Assembly: GCF_014698755.1 (NCBI RefSeq)
Contig: NZ_JACJTO010000010.1
Coordinates: forward strand, 1-64,000
Source of the DNA: Aphanizomenon flos-aquae FACHB-1287
Lineage (GTDB): Bacteria > Cyanobacteriota > Cyanobacteriia > Cyanobacteriales > Nostocaceae
Direction: 5' to 3'
Length of the DNA: 64,000 nucleotides
The number at the start of each line of letters is the position of its first letter. Position 1 is the first letter of the stretch. The notes under the pieces were generated by a model. The model was not told the DNA's origin and made no database searches. It saw nothing but the letters and a program-made list of their open reading frames with translations. Below, one piece after another: positions 8,354 to 17,743 of the stretch. Made by a program: the position numbers and the translations under genes.

Positions 8354-9703
8354 ATGCTAACACAGGAAATTCGTAATTCCTTGGATATTGCTGACTTAAA
8401 TCAGCTTAAATCCGATCTGAATTGTTTACAGCCAGTAGACGTGGGCGAATATATCACCCAACTACCCGAAAAACAAAGAGCAATTGCCTTTCGGTTACTC
8501 AATAAAGACCAGGCCATAGATGTTTTTGAATATTTACCCACAGAAGTACAGGAAGACCTGATTAATTCCCTCCACGATGCCCAGGTAGTCCACTTGGTTG
8601 AAGAAATGAGTCCTGACGAACGGGCGGAATTATTTGATGAACTACCAGCGGGAGTAGTCAAACGTCTATTACAACAACTCAGTTCCGAACAAAGACAAGC
8701 CACAGCGACGATTCTCGGCTATCCAGAAGGGACAGCGGGGCGGGTCATGACTACAGAATATGTGCGCTTGCGGCGAGGTTTAACGGTTGGTGAAGCCCTC
8801 AGTAAAATCCGCTTGCAGGATCAAGACAAGGAAACAATTTATTACGCCTATGTTACTGATGATAACCGCAAATTAGTTAGTGTAGTTTCTTTACGTCAGC
8901 TATTGTTTACGTTTCCTGAGGTTTTAATTAAAGATATTGCCAGCCCTCACGTTGTTAAAGTGAGAACAGAAACTTCCCAGGAAGAGGTTGCCCGGATTAT
9001 GCAGCGTTATGATTTAATCGCCATGCCTGTGGTTGATAGAGAAGATAGACTAGTAGGTATTATTACGATTGATGATGTAGTGGATATTTTAGAAGAAGAG
9101 GCTACAGAGGATATCCAAAAATTGGCGGGTGTCAGTGGTGATGAAGAGGCCTTATCTCCCCCACACATCACCATTCGCAAACGATTACCCTGGTTATTGG
9201 GAATTATGGGATTATATATTGGCGCGGCCAGTGCGATCGCTCCTTTTCAAGAAGTGATTGCCGCTGTACCAGTTCTAGCCGTGATTATGCCCATATTTTC
9301 TAATACAGGTGGCACTGTTGGTATCCAAGCTCTTACCGTGACCATTCGTGGTTTAGGTGTGGGAGAAGTTACACCAGAAGATACCTGGAAAATCCTCCGT
9401 AAGGAACTTTTAGCTGGTTTAGGAACTGCTGTAGCCTTAGGGATAACAATGGTTATCCTTTCCCTAATTTGGGCTAAACCCCAAGAAAGATGGGTAGCTT
9501 TAATAGCTGGGGCAGTCATGGCTACTAATACGATGGTGGCTGTAACTTTAGGGACTTTGTTACCGATGGGTTTAAAGCGTTTAAAACTAGATCCAGCCTT
9601 AATGAGTGGTCCTTTAGTGACAACAATGCTAGATACTATCGGTTTTTTAACCTTCCTCAGTATGATTTCTATTGCTTTAAAGGTATTTCATTTACAATCT
9701 TGA
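8354..9703 (+). CDS. mgtE: Magnesium transporter MgtE
   Basis: 449 residues with the full MgtE layout. The N domain (about 20-130) is the superhelical Mg-sensing region (MSPDERAELFDELPAGVVKRLL). Two CBS domains (about 140-260) contain YVTDDNRKLVSVVSLRQLL and AMPVVDREDRLVGIITIDD. Five membrane helices follow from about 283 to 445, with the pore motif PIFSNTGGTVGIQALTVTIRGL. It is a homodimeric Mg2+ channel in the cytoplasmic membrane, closed when Mg2+ binds the cytosolic domains. ATG 8354 has a good AGGAG nine bases upstream. It is transcribed alone, with a long, possibly structured leader. Confidence 0.95.
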   Translation: MLTQEIRNSLDIADLNQLKSDLNCLQPVDVGEYITQLPEKQRAIAFRLLNKDQAIDVFEYLPTEVQEDLINSLHDAQVVHLVEEMSPDERAELFDELPAGVVKRLLQQLSSEQRQATATILGYPEGTAGRVMTTEYVRLRRGLTVGEALSKIRLQDQDKETIYYAYVTDDNRKLVSVVSLRQLLFTFPEVLIKDIASPHVVKVRTETSQEEVARIMQRYDLIAMPVVDREDRLVGIITIDDVVDILEEEATEDIQKLAGVSGDEEALSPPHITIRKRLPWLLGIMGLYIGAASAIAPFQEVIAAVPVLAVIMPIFSNTGGTVGIQALTVTIRGLGVGEVTPEDTWKILRKELLAGLGTAVALGITMVILSLIWAKPQERWVALIAGAVMATNTMVAVTLGTLLPMGLKRLKLDPALMSGPLVTTMLDTIGFLTFLSMISIALKVFHLQS

Positions 9704-9937
9704 AAGATTGATAATTGGTAATTGATCATTAGCAGAAGTGTTGAATGTTAAGATTTTGAGGATTGTGTCCAAGTTGTGCATTGGTATTGGTGATACCAAA
9801 TTTGGTCAATTAATGACTCTATTCTCAATAGACAATGGATTTTACCTGGGTAAAACGCAAAGATTGTAAAGTTTTATTGCAGGATTCAACACTTGTGGAT
9901 CATTAGATATTTTTCATCATTACCAATTATCTAATAA

Positions 9938-9961
9938 ACCAAAATCTAAAATCTAAAATCT
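9938..9961. repeat. Short heptad repeat (AAAATCT)3 before pyrB
   Basis: Three tandem copies of the heptamer AAAATCT just before the pyrB start codon, another member of the short tandem repeat class; it occupies the place where a ribosome binding site would be expected. Confidence 0.7.
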
Positions 9962-9963
9962 CA

Positions 9964-10959
9964 ATGCCTACTACTACTTGGAATCGTCATCACATTCTTA
10001 CTTTAGCTGACTTCACAACGGCTGAATATAATGCAGTTTTACAAACTGCGGCTTCTTTTCAAGAGGTACTATCACGACGCACTAAGAAAGTACCAACATT
10101 ACAGGGACAGGTAGTAGCAAATTTATTTTTTGAATCTTCCACTCGCACCCGCAGTAGTTTTGAAATAGCGGCTAAAAGGTTAAGTGCAGATACGCTAAAT
10201 TTCTCTGCTGCTACATCTTCTATGACAAAAGGAGAAACAATTCTTGACACTGCAAAAACTTATTTAGCTATGGGAACTGATATTATGGTAATCCGCCATA
10301 AAGAAGCAGGAGTACCACAAGCGATCGCTCAAGAAATGGATCGTTTAGGTGTAAAAGTTAGCGTTCTTAATGCTGGTGATGGACAACATGAACATCCATC
10401 TCAAGGATTACTTGATTTATTTACTATTTGTAGTTTAATTGACTCTGCACAACCCAGAATTGAATTATTAAAAGATAAAAAAATTGTTATTGTTGGAGAT
10501 ATTTTACATTCTCGTGTAGCCCGTTCTAATATTTGGAGTTTAATTGCCAGTGGTGCAGAAGTTCATCTTGTTGCACCTCCCACATTATTACCTAAATTCT
10601 TTGCCGAATATTTGGGTATTGACAAAAATAATCATCGTTTATTTACCCATTGGCAATTAGAACCAGCTTTAGAAAATGCTGATTTTGTGATGACATTGCG
10701 CTTACAAAAAGAACGGATGACTGCTAATTTACTCCCTAGTTTAAGAGAATATCATCAACTATTTGGCATAACTCGCACTAAGTTAAAACTCTGTAAACCT
10801 AATGTTAAAGTATTGCATCCAGGTCCAGTAAATCGCGGGGTGGAAATAAGTTCTGATTTAATGGATGATCCCCAATTTAGTTTAATTCAATCTCAGGTAA
10901 CTAGCGGTGTGGCCGTGCGAATGGCACTTTTATATTTTATTGGTAGTGGTAGGGCTTAA
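9964..10959 (+). CDS. pyrB: Aspartate carbamoyltransferase catalytic subunit
   Basis: 331 residues. Joins carbamoyl phosphate and aspartate to carbamoyl-aspartate in pyrimidine synthesis. The carbamoyl-phosphate site STRTRSSFE is at about residues 60-68, followed by SSMTKGET and the [10 protein letters not shown] motif (about 142). The aspartate-side elements ([18 protein letters not shown]) are present in the C-terminal half. Length is normal. The upstream 260 bp ends in repeated AAAATCT heptads right before the start codon. Confidence 0.96.
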   Translation: MPTTTWNRHHILTLADFTTAEYNAVLQTAASFQEVLSRRTKKVPTLQGQVVANLFFESSTRTRSSFEIAAKRLSADTLNFSAATSSMTKGETILDTAKTYLAMGTDIMVIRHKEAGVPQAIAQEMDRLGVKVSVLNAGDGQHEHPSQGLLDLFTICSLIDSAQPRIELLKDKKIVIVGDILHSRVARSNIWSLIASGAEVHLVAPPTLLPKFFAEYLGIDKNNHRLFTHWQLEPALENADFVMTLRLQKERMTANLLPSLREYHQLFGITRTKLKLCKPNVKVLHPGPVNRGVEISSDLMDDPQFSLIQSQVTSGVAVRMALLYFIGSGRA

Positions 10960-11045
10960 TATAACTCTCTGGTGTCACTTTCGGAATTTTATGACCCCCA
11001 TAGGTTTATGATAGAAATGCGTTGTGATTCTCGTTAAATCCAAAA

Positions 11046-11324
11046 ATGGAAAAAGTTTTAAAAGTCATCGCTGAGATAATTACTAACCCACCCATTCCCC
11101 ATGAACCTCAGAAACAATCTTTGAAAAATTGGGCGATGTATTGCTTACGGTATAGAGGTTTTATAGTTGTTTTTGCCCAAAATGCCGATTTTGCTGTGCA
11201 GCTTAAAAACGGGGATAAGTTCTATTTTAGGGTTACTGATAATGCCAATAATTTAGACAATAATATGAACTGGATAGTTTGGGATAATGTGAATAAAATT
11301 ATGAGTTTGATTCCTCAATCCTAG
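11046..11324 (+). CDS. Small protein of unknown function (92 aa)
   Basis: 92 residues, starting ATG 11046, 86 bases downstream of pyrB on the same strand. The composition is that of a real soluble protein: a helical N-terminus (VLKVIAEIITNPP), a Trp/Tyr-containing middle (NWAMYCLRYRGFIVVFAQ), and a beta-rich tail with NGDKFYFRVTDN and NWIVWDNVNKI. I do not recognise a family. It may be co-transcribed with pyrB, but a function in pyrimidine metabolism is not implied. Confidence 0.6.
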   Translation: MEKVLKVIAEIITNPPIPHEPQKQSLKNWAMYCLRYRGFIVVFAQNADFAVQLKNGDKFYFRVTDNANNLDNNMNWIVWDNVNKIMSLIPQS

Positions 11325-11344
11325 ACTTATCCATTTCTTGTAGG

Positions 11345-11376
11345 TTGGGTTGAAGCATGAAACCCAACTCTATCCA
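11345..11376. repeat. Inverted-repeat element GTTGGGTTgaagcatgAAACCCAAC
   Basis: GTTGGGTT (11345-11352) pairs with AACCCAAC (11361-11368), giving a short hairpin 20 bases after the 92-aa gene. Related sequences (AGTTGGGTTGAGGTACAAAACC) occur near 51130. It may act as a terminator or be a small dispersed repeat. Confidence 0.5.
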
Positions 11377-11390
11377 AAAACATATAGCAG

Positions 11391-11512
11391 TTCCCGGTGT
11401 TATCAGGTACATATCTAGCGGGCAAGATGCCCGCACCACAAGAGTTTAATGATTCAACTTTTTAGTTTTAGGGAACAGGGAATAAATTAGTTTGTACTTC
11501 ATTAAACTGGGA
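11391..11512. repeat. MITE-like interspersed repeat, copy B
   Basis: Imperfect 21-bp inverted ends: TTCCCGGTGTTATCAGGTACA (11391-11411) against TGTACTTCATTAAACTGGGAA (11492-11512). The core has GCGGGCAAGATGCCCGCACCACAAGAG, shared with copy A, and TTTTAGTTTTAGGGAACAGGGAATAAATT, shared with copy C at 17.5 kb. It therefore links the two other copies into one family. Confidence 0.85.
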
Positions 11513-11528
11513 AACAATGGACAGGCTT

Positions 11529-12023
11529 TTATTCGCTTAATTTTGGTAAATTAGCGAAAACCTGTTTCACCAATTCCTGAGTTTTATTTTCTAAATATTG
11601 CCAATTCACATCCCCATATTCATCAATTAAGTTAGTATCAATATCAACTGCTGTATTCTGTGAACTATAATTCAGAAAACATACTTGATAACACAAATCC
11701 CACAAATCTATATTTACTTGTTCCTGTTGACGTTGTAAAAGTAAGTGATATCCTGGATAAGGCATGGGCAAACTAGTCAGAGTTTTTTTAATTTCCTCTA
11801 TTTGTGCTATTGTTGCGGTTTCCATGTTCTGCACTAACTGAGTTACCAAGGCTTTGGTTTCATCAGTAGTGTTAGCAGGCCAAGTCAACACATCTTGATA
11901 AGTCCCTTTCCAGTCACATACATCAAGCTGCTTGCGAATATTATCAATCACACGAATAAAAGCAGGTTGCATCAAGATCTCGGCTTGTTGCCATGAGGTA
12001 GAATTAGTTATCTTAGGTAACAT
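11529..12023 (-). CDS. Conserved-looking cytosolic protein of unknown function (164 aa)
   Basis: 164 residues, soluble and mostly helical, rich in Gln and Trp, with no signal peptide or membrane segment. Visible features: MLPKITNSTSWQQAEILMQP at the start, a central PMPYPGYHLLLQRQQEQ, and an acidic region IDEYGDVNWQYLENKTQELV near the end. I do not recognise a Pfam family. It is convergent with the pyrB-side genes and divergent from the kinase. The start codon ATG at 12023 is the only reasonable one. Confidence 0.6.
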   Translation of the reverse strand: MLPKITNSTSWQQAEILMQPAFIRVIDNIRKQLDVCDWKGTYQDVLTWPANTTDETKALVTQLVQNMETATIAQIEEIKKTLTSLPMPYPGYHLLLQRQQEQVNIDLWDLCYQVCFLNYSSQNTAVDIDTNLIDEYGDVNWQYLENKTQELVKQVFANLPKLSE

Positions 12024-12082
12024 AGCTAGTAAATAGGGATACTGATAGCAAAATTAATAAATGCTCTGTGGTAATTTAAAAA

Positions 12083-12124
12083 CGAACAACGGACAACGGA
12101 CAACTGACAACGAACAACTGACAA
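12083..12124. repeat. Heptad tandem repeats (acggaca/actgaca)
   Basis: Six consecutive seven-base units such as ACGGACA, ACTGACA and ACGAACA in the space between the divergent 164-aa gene and the kinase gene. Confidence 0.85.
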
Positions 12125-12218
12125 TACTTCTAATTTAAATCTTTTCTTAAGATACCTGATTGTAGGAAAGGAATTTTGGAGATATTGACTATTAATGAGA
12201 AAATTAAGCTATGAGGCT

Positions 12219-12226
12219 GGGGAGGG
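12219..12226 (+). promoter_or_regulatory. Ribosome binding site fixing the kinase start
   Basis: GGGGAGGG ends five bases before ATG 12232. It lies inside the frame that opens at ATG 12211, so the downstream ATG is the likely start. Confidence 0.7.
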
Positions 12227-12231
12227 AAATT

Positions 12232-14070
12232 ATGATCGGGAAATTGCTGGATAATCGTTACCAAGTCATTCGCATTTTAGCGACGGGGGGATTTGGTCAA
12301 ACCTATATTGCCCAAGATACCAGACGGCCAGGTAATCCCATCTGCGTAGTGAAACACCTAAAACCAGCTAATTCTGACCCTAATATCTTTATTACTGCTA
12401 AAAGGCTGTTTAATAGCGAAGCCGAGACTTTAGAAAAATTGAGTAACCATGGGCAAATACCCAGACTTTTAGCTTATTTTGACGAAAATAAAGAATTCTT
12501 TTTAGTCCAAGAATTTATTGACGGACATACTCTTGCTCAGGAACTCATTCCCGGCCAGCCTTGGAGTGAAGCCCAAGTTGTGCAAATGCTGGTGGAAATT
12601 TTGAGTATTCTTGAGTTTGTTCATCAAGAAGGTGTGATTCACCGCGATATTAAGCCCGACAATATTATTCGCCGTGAAGCTGATTATAAATTAGTTTTAG
12701 TAGATTTTGGTGCAGTTAAACAATTGCGTTGTCCTTTAGTTTTGGTAGGGGGACAACAAACAGCTACAGTTGCTATTGGCACGCCTGGTTATATGCCAAC
12801 AGAACAGGGACAAGGGAAACCCCGTCCTAATAGTGATATTTACGCTTTAGGGATTATTGCCATTCAAGCTTTAACAGGTGTTCCGGTTAATCAATTACAA
12901 GAAGATCCAGATACAGGGGAAATTAACTGGCAGCATTTAATTCCGATTAATCCTGATTTAGTAGGCATTTTAACTAAAATGGTGCGTTACCATTTCAAAG
13001 AACGCTATCAAACTGCAAGGGAAGCGTTACAAGCTTGTCAAAAGTTAGTAGATATCACCCAGGAATTGTCCCCAGTCCCCTTATCCCCTCAAATTATTTA
13101 TCAATCTCCACCAAACCTAGCTTCAATATTAACGCAGAAAACAATGGCGGTAGCTCCGATTCATCATGTTCCTTCTCAACCTGTACCCCAACAACATATT
13201 TCCCAGGAATCTAATAAACCAGATCCTTTACCTTTATTAATTGGCATATTATTAACAGGTGGTATAGCGGCTTTATTTACAAATATATATCCCAACTTGA
13301 AGAATTTAACTGTTAATTGGACGGGAGAAAATAGCAAATCAACAAATAATTGTATGGCTGTAGTTACGGCTAATTCTAATATCCGTTCCGAACCCAGTGC
13401 TATCAATTCTGATAATATTTTAAAAACCTTGGGTGCAGCCAGTGAATTTGAGGTGACAGGTAAACGCACAAATCGAGGCTGGGTAGAAATTAAACTTTCA
13501 TCTGGTCGCTTGGCTTGGGCGCATTCTGATGTAATTTCTAATCATGAAAAATGGATTTCTTGTCGTCGAGATCAAGGTTTAGCTATTCAAACTGTAGACG
13601 ATAGTCCTTTAATTGCGTCCCGTCCAGTTCCTCAAGTTTCACCAAAACCTGTTGTAGAAACTCCTGCACCCAAACCAACTCCAGCCGCTACTGAAAATAA
13701 AGATAAAACGGTGGCACAAGCTCGAGAAAAGTTTGAATCGGGAGATTTACAAGGAGCAATTGCTTTACTAAAATCAACTTCAGGAAATGCTATTTCTGGG
13801 ATTAAAGAAACGGTTAATACTGTTAATCAATGGCAAAATGATTGGGCAAAAGCAGAAGCCTTAGCTAAGGATATTAATAAAGCCATTGATAATGGTCAAT
13901 GGGATCAGGTTTTAGCTTATCGAGATCATCCTGAAAAGTTACCTAATATTAAATACTGGCGTGATAAATTAGAGCCAATGTTTAAACAAGCTGCTGATAA
14001 TGTTGCTAAACAGGCATTACCCCAGAAAAATCAACCAACTTCTTCCCCAACACCAAAGGAAGGGGTTTAA
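12232..14070 (+). CDS. Membrane-anchored Ser/Thr protein kinase with SH3-like domain
   Basis: 612 residues from ATG 12232. The Hanks-type kinase domain covers about 3-265: glycine loop ATGGFGQTYIA, Lys in VVKHLKP, catalytic HRDIKPDN, DFG in LVDFGAVKQL, and activation segment GTPGYMPTEQ. A Pro/Gln linker is followed by one membrane helix (about 327-347, LLIGILLTGGIAALF). Outside it come a bacterial SH3-like domain (about 372-445, NSNIRSEPS and RTNRGWVEIKLSSGRLAWAHSDVI), a Pro-rich spacer and a helical C-terminal region with Trp-rich repeats. The layout suggests sensing at the envelope and signalling inside. The activation segment has TEQ in place of the usual PEQ/PEY. Substrates are unknown. 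Confidence 0.9.
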   Translation: MIGKLLDNRYQVIRILATGGFGQTYIAQDTRRPGNPICVVKHLKPANSDPNIFITAKRLFNSEAETLEKLSNHGQIPRLLAYFDENKEFFLVQEFIDGHTLAQELIPGQPWSEAQVVQMLVEILSILEFVHQEGVIHRDIKPDNIIRREADYKLVLVDFGAVKQLRCPLVLVGGQQTATVAIGTPGYMPTEQGQGKPRPNSDIYALGIIAIQALTGVPVNQLQEDPDTGEINWQHLIPINPDLVGILTKMVRYHFKERYQTAREALQACQKLVDITQELSPVPLSPQIIYQSPPNLASILTQKTMAVAPIHHVPSQPVPQQHISQESNKPDPLPLLIGILLTGGIAALFTNIYPNLKNLTVNWTGENSKSTNNCMAVVTANSNIRSEPSAINSDNILKTLGAASEFEVTGKRTNRGWVEIKLSSGRLAWAHSDVISNHEKWISCRRDQGLAIQTVDDSPLIASRPVPQVSPKPVVETPAPKPTPAATENKDKTVAQAREKFESGDLQGAIALLKSTSGNAISGIKETVNTVNQWQNDWAKAEALAKDINKAIDNGQWDQVLAYRDHPEKLPNIKYWRDKLEPMFKQAADNVAKQALPQKNQPTSSPTPKEGV

Positions 14071-14422
14071 TAAGCCGTTGTCTATAGCTCTTTGGGAATA
14101 AATTCTCAGTTTAATAAGTCGCTAAAAGTGAGCTAAGAGTCTTGTCTATTTTTAGCCCACACTGCACCCACCTGACCCACCTGCTTAACCAGCACTGATG
14201 GCAAATACTTATAAATAAAAATTATATATGTATAAATATCACAATACAAATTTATTGTTTCTACGGTTTCATAACCCTAATTAGAGCTTGATATATTTAC
14301 AGAAGTATTTATACAAACAAAGTCAAAAATATAACACTGAAATTTTAAAATTTCTTTTATAAAAAATCAGCCTAGCCGTGCTAAGGTTTTATTTTCGTTA
14401 TCTTTCCTAGCTGCTTCAGCTT
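14071..14422. other. 352-bp AT-rich gap upstream of the Rep-like gene
   Basis: No gene seen. It contains a CACCCACCTGACCCACCTGC near-repeat (14168-14187), a very AT-rich stretch (14200-14360), and a short hairpin with T-rich tail next to the downstream gene. An iteron-type origin is not evident. Confidence 0.5.
14371..14395 (+). terminator. Hairpin plus T-tract before the CyRepA1 gene (terminator/attenuator-like)
   Basis: CCTAGC (371-376) pairs with GCTAAGG (380-386, one bulged A) around a three-base loop, and TTTTATTTT follows immediately. It sits 27 bases before the start codon, so it may attenuate read-through into the Rep gene or end an unseen upstream RNA. Confidence 0.4.
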
Positions 14423-17400
14423 ATGCATTTGCCCTCTTTACATCCACAACACCTTGAAGAATTAGTCAAAAGTAGTGGTATAAACTTTGACTTAATTAAT
14501 TTAAATTTTCAATCGCTTCAAGGCCTCAATGCGTATGAATATCTGCTAATTTCTAAGCAACTCCCTCGCACCAATACAGGGATGATTAAAAGTGCTTGGT
14601 TACAGCGTTATAATCACATTACGGAAGGTGGTTGGTGGTGTTCTGGACTCGACCCCCTCAATGACTGGCAAAAGATGGAATGGGGATGTTTTAAACCCAA
14701 CCAACCGCGACAAAATCAAAAAGGCAAATCAATTAAATATGAACATCCTCCTAGCACACCCACACGCATTTTTTGTTTACGCATATCCTTAGAAATTTGG
14801 CAACAAGTCGGACAACGTTACAATTTAAGTTTACCGGAAAATATCATTATTAATCATGATGGTGAAGCCGAAGGTTTTTGGTTATGGATAATTAAAAATA
14901 AAATATCCATAGTCATTTGTGAAGGTGTGAAAAAAGCTGCGTCTCTTTTAAGTCAAGGATATGTTGCTATTGCTATTCCTGGTATTAATAGCGGTTATCG
15001 AGTGATTAAAGATGAATTTGGCAAAGTTACCCGTCGGCAATTAATACCTGATTTAGAAACATTTACAACTACAAAACGCAACTTTTATATTTGTTTTGAT
15101 TTTGAAACTCAAGCCAAAAAAATCGCGGCTGTCAATAATGCTATTTCTCAATTAGGTTGTTTATTTCAACAACAAAATTGCCGTGTTAAAGTTGTAGAAC
15201 TGCCTGGAAAAGAAAAGGGAGTTGATGAATTTATCATTACCAAAGGTACAACGTACTTCGATAAAATTTATCGTCAAAGTGTAGATTTAGATATTTATCT
15301 TGCCCACACAAAACCCCACACGGAATTAACAATTCCCGTTGCACTTACTGTTAACCGTCCTTATTTGGGAAAAATTGCCTTTCCTACCTCTGGCTTAGTT
15401 GGAGTAAAATCAGCCAAAGGTACAGGTAAAACCACAGCATTACAAAATATTGTTCAACAAGCAAAAAGCCAAAATCAACCAGTTTTATTAATTACCCATA
15501 GAATTATTTTAGGACGTTTCTTATCTGAAAAAATCGGGATTAAATGGGGAATTGAACATGAAGCATGGAGTATAAAAGCTGATGAATTACCTGCTAAATA
15601 TCCGTTAATAATTACACCATCTTTGGGATTATGTGTAGATTCAATTTGGAAATTAAAACCCGAAGATTGGCATGGTGCAATATTAATTCTAGATGAAGTT
15701 GAGCAATCTTTATGGCATTTACTTAACAGTAATACCTGTAAACAAAAACGAGTTAAAATTCTCCGCATTTTTCAGCAATTAATTTCTACAGTTCTCACAA
15801 CTGGAGGTTTGATAATTGCCCAAGATGCGGATTTATCAGATGTATCTTTAGAGTATTTACAGACTTTAGCAGGAATTAAATTAACTCCTTGGGTAGTTGT
15901 CAATGAATGGAAACCGGAAAAAGGTTGGGATACAACTTTTTATGATTCACCTAATCCCACCCCCCTAATTCATCAATTAGAATTAGATCTAATTGCTGGA
16001 CGCAAATGTTATGTAACTACCGATAGTCGTTCTGGCCGCTACAGTTGTGAAACTGTTGAACGTTATCTTAAAGAACGTTTACAGAAACTCAGACGAGAAT
16101 TTCCTGATACTTTAGTAGTTAGCAGTCATACTACGAATACACCTGGTCATGCAGCAGTTGATTTGATAGCTGCTATTAATCAAAAAATTACTAATTATAA
16201 TACTGTTTTTGTTACCCCTAGTTTAGGAACAGGAATTAGTATTGATGTTCAACATTTTGACAGAGTTTATGGCATTTTTCAAGGGGTAATTCCTGACTCA
16301 GAAGCCCGTCAAGCTTTAGCAAGAGTAAGGGATAATATTCCCCGTGTGATTTGGTGTGCTAAACGGGGTATTGGCTTAATTGGAAGTGGGAGTACAAATT
16401 ATCGGTTACTATCTCATTGGTATCAAGAAAATCAAAAAGAAAACTTAGCTTTATTAAGTCCATTGCATAAAATAGATGTAGATTTACCTCTAGTTTATGA
16501 TCCCATTCATTTACGGACTTGGGCAAAATTATCTGCAAGGGTAAATGCTTCTATTCGTCTTTATCGTCAATCAATGCAAGAGGGATTGATAGCTGATGGT
16601 CATCAAATTCAAATACGCAGTAATGAAGTTCAAAATAATATTCTTCGTGATTTGCGTTTGGCATTTTTTGCTACTGAATCTAGTGATTTAGAAAATCGTA
16701 AACGGTTAATTTTAGAAATTGTTAAGGTGCAAAAAGATTGGCTACAAAGTCTTCAAAAAGCTAAGGAAATTAAACGCAAAATCAAAGAAATTAAACAGCA
16801 AAATCAATTAGCAGCAGCAAATTCTGTCGCTACTGCTAAGGATATTAATGACATGGAATATGAACAACTACTAACTAAACACTCTCTTAGTAATCCAGAA
16901 CGTTATCAAGTTGATAAATATATTCTCAAACAAAGGTATGGAATTGTAGTTACCCCTGAGCTTAAATTACAAGATGAAAAAGGATATTATGGACAATTAT
17001 TAATTCATTATTATCTAACTCATGAAAGTGAATATTTTCATGTTAAAGATCAGCAAGAATGGAGTCAACAATTATTATGGGGTGAAGGTCAGGTTTTTCT
17101 CCCAGATTTAAGAACTTATACCCTGAAAGTCGAAGCTATGCGAGCTTTGGGAGTAATGCAATTTCTGGAATTAGAAAGGGTATTTAGTGAAAATGACGCT
17201 GATTTAATTTGGCTAAAAAATGTCGCTAGACAAAGTAGTAAACACATTAAAAGAGCCTTAGGAATTGACTTATTTGCAGGTAAAAAACCTGTTTCGGGAA
17301 TGAAGGTATTGAGCAGACTTTTAGGGTTATTGGGTTTGAAATTACAAGAAGTTAATGATAGTTATAAAATTGACTTAGAAACTCTCAATGATGGTCGAGA

Positions 17401-17521
17401 TAAAATATTTGCAGTTTGGCAAAATCGTGATGATTTGATATTAAATTCTTTACATTATATGGAATATGAAATAACTGATATTCCTAAAAAGTGTCAACAT
17501 GAAGCGGTACTCACAAGTTAA
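14423..17521 (+). CDS. Plasmid-type replication protein, CyRepA1 family (DUF3854 + helicase-like)
   Basis: 1032 residues. The N-terminal third resembles the DUF3854 region of cyanobacterial plasmid Rep proteins: a Toprim-like segment IVICEGVKKAASLLSQGYVA (about 170) and FYICFDFETQ (about 218). An ATPase/helicase-like core follows, with Walker A SAKGTGKTTA (about residue 331) and Walker B LILDEVEQS (about 420). Further motifs are FVTPSLGTGISID and ARQALARVRDNIPRVIW (about 605-640). The C-terminal 350 residues are helical and basic. Proteins of this type initiate replication of cyanobacterial plasmids; here the gene sits among chromosomal housekeeping genes, with no visible partition or mobilization genes. 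It is either a relic of an integrated plasmid or a chromosomal family member. The frame is intact. Confidence 0.75.
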   Translation: MHLPSLHPQHLEELVKSSGINFDLINLNFQSLQGLNAYEYLLISKQLPRTNTGMIKSAWLQRYNHITEGGWWCSGLDPLNDWQKMEWGCFKPNQPRQNQKGKSIKYEHPPSTPTRIFCLRISLEIWQQVGQRYNLSLPENIIINHDGEAEGFWLWIIKNKISIVICEGVKKAASLLSQGYVAIAIPGINSGYRVIKDEFGKVTRRQLIPDLETFTTTKRNFYICFDFETQAKKIAAVNNAISQLGCLFQQQNCRVKVVELPGKEKGVDEFIITKGTTYFDKIYRQSVDLDIYLAHTKPHTELTIPVALTVNRPYLGKIAFPTSGLVGVKSAKGTGKTTALQNIVQQAKSQNQPVLLITHRIILGRFLSEKIGIKWGIEHEAWSIKADELPAKYPLIITPSLGLCVDSIWKLKPEDWHGAILILDEVEQSLWHLLNSNTCKQKRVKILRIFQQLISTVLTTGGLIIAQDADLSDVSLEYLQTLAGIKLTPWVVVNEWKPEKGWDTTFYDSPNPTPLIHQLELDLIAGRKCYVTTDSRSGRYSCETVERYLKERLQKLRREFPDTLVVSSHTTNTPGHAAVDLIAAINQKITNYNTVFVTPSLGTGISIDVQHFDRVYGIFQGVIPDSEARQALARVRDNIPRVIWCAKRGIGLIGSGSTNYRLLSHWYQENQKENLALLSPLHKIDVDLPLVYDPIHLRTWAKLSARVNASIRLYRQSMQEGLIADGHQIQIRSNEVQNNILRDLRLAFFATESSDLENRKRLILEIVKVQKDWLQSLQKAKEIKRKIKEIKQQNQLAAANSVATAKDINDMEYEQLLTKHSLSNPERYQVDKYILKQRYGIVVTPELKLQDEKGYYGQLLIHYYLTHESEYFHVKDQQEWSQQLLWGEGQVFLPDLRTYTLKVEAMRALGVMQFLELERVFSENDADLIWLKNVARQSSKHIKRALGIDLFAGKKPVSGMKVLSRLLGLLGLKLQEVNDSYKIDLETLNDGRDKIFAVWQNRDDLILNSLHYMEYEITDIPKKCQHEAVLTS

Positions 17522-17531
17522 AATATAGTAG

Positions 17532-17611
17532 TTCCCATGCTCGTGAGGTACAAGGTTTTTTAGTTTTAGGAAACAGGGAATAAATTGCTTTGTACTTCAT
17601 TAAACTGGGAA
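17532..17611. repeat. MITE-like interspersed repeat, copy C (short form)
   Basis: Left end TTCCCATGCTCGTGAGGTACA (17532-17552) and right end TGTACTTCATTAAACTGGGAA (17591-17611, identical to copy B). The middle shares TTTTTTAGTTTTAGG and AACAGGGAATAAATT with copy B but lacks the GCGGGCAAGATGCCCGC core. Confidence 0.8.
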
Positions 17612-17743
17612 ACGATATATCCAGAATATTCAGATCTTTCAAAGAAGTAAGGTATCTATCTCTATCTGTGGTAAAATCTATTTTGCGTTCTTGTAAATTA
17701 CAAACAATTTTTTCCCCGTCCCTCTTTATATCTATTAATATTT

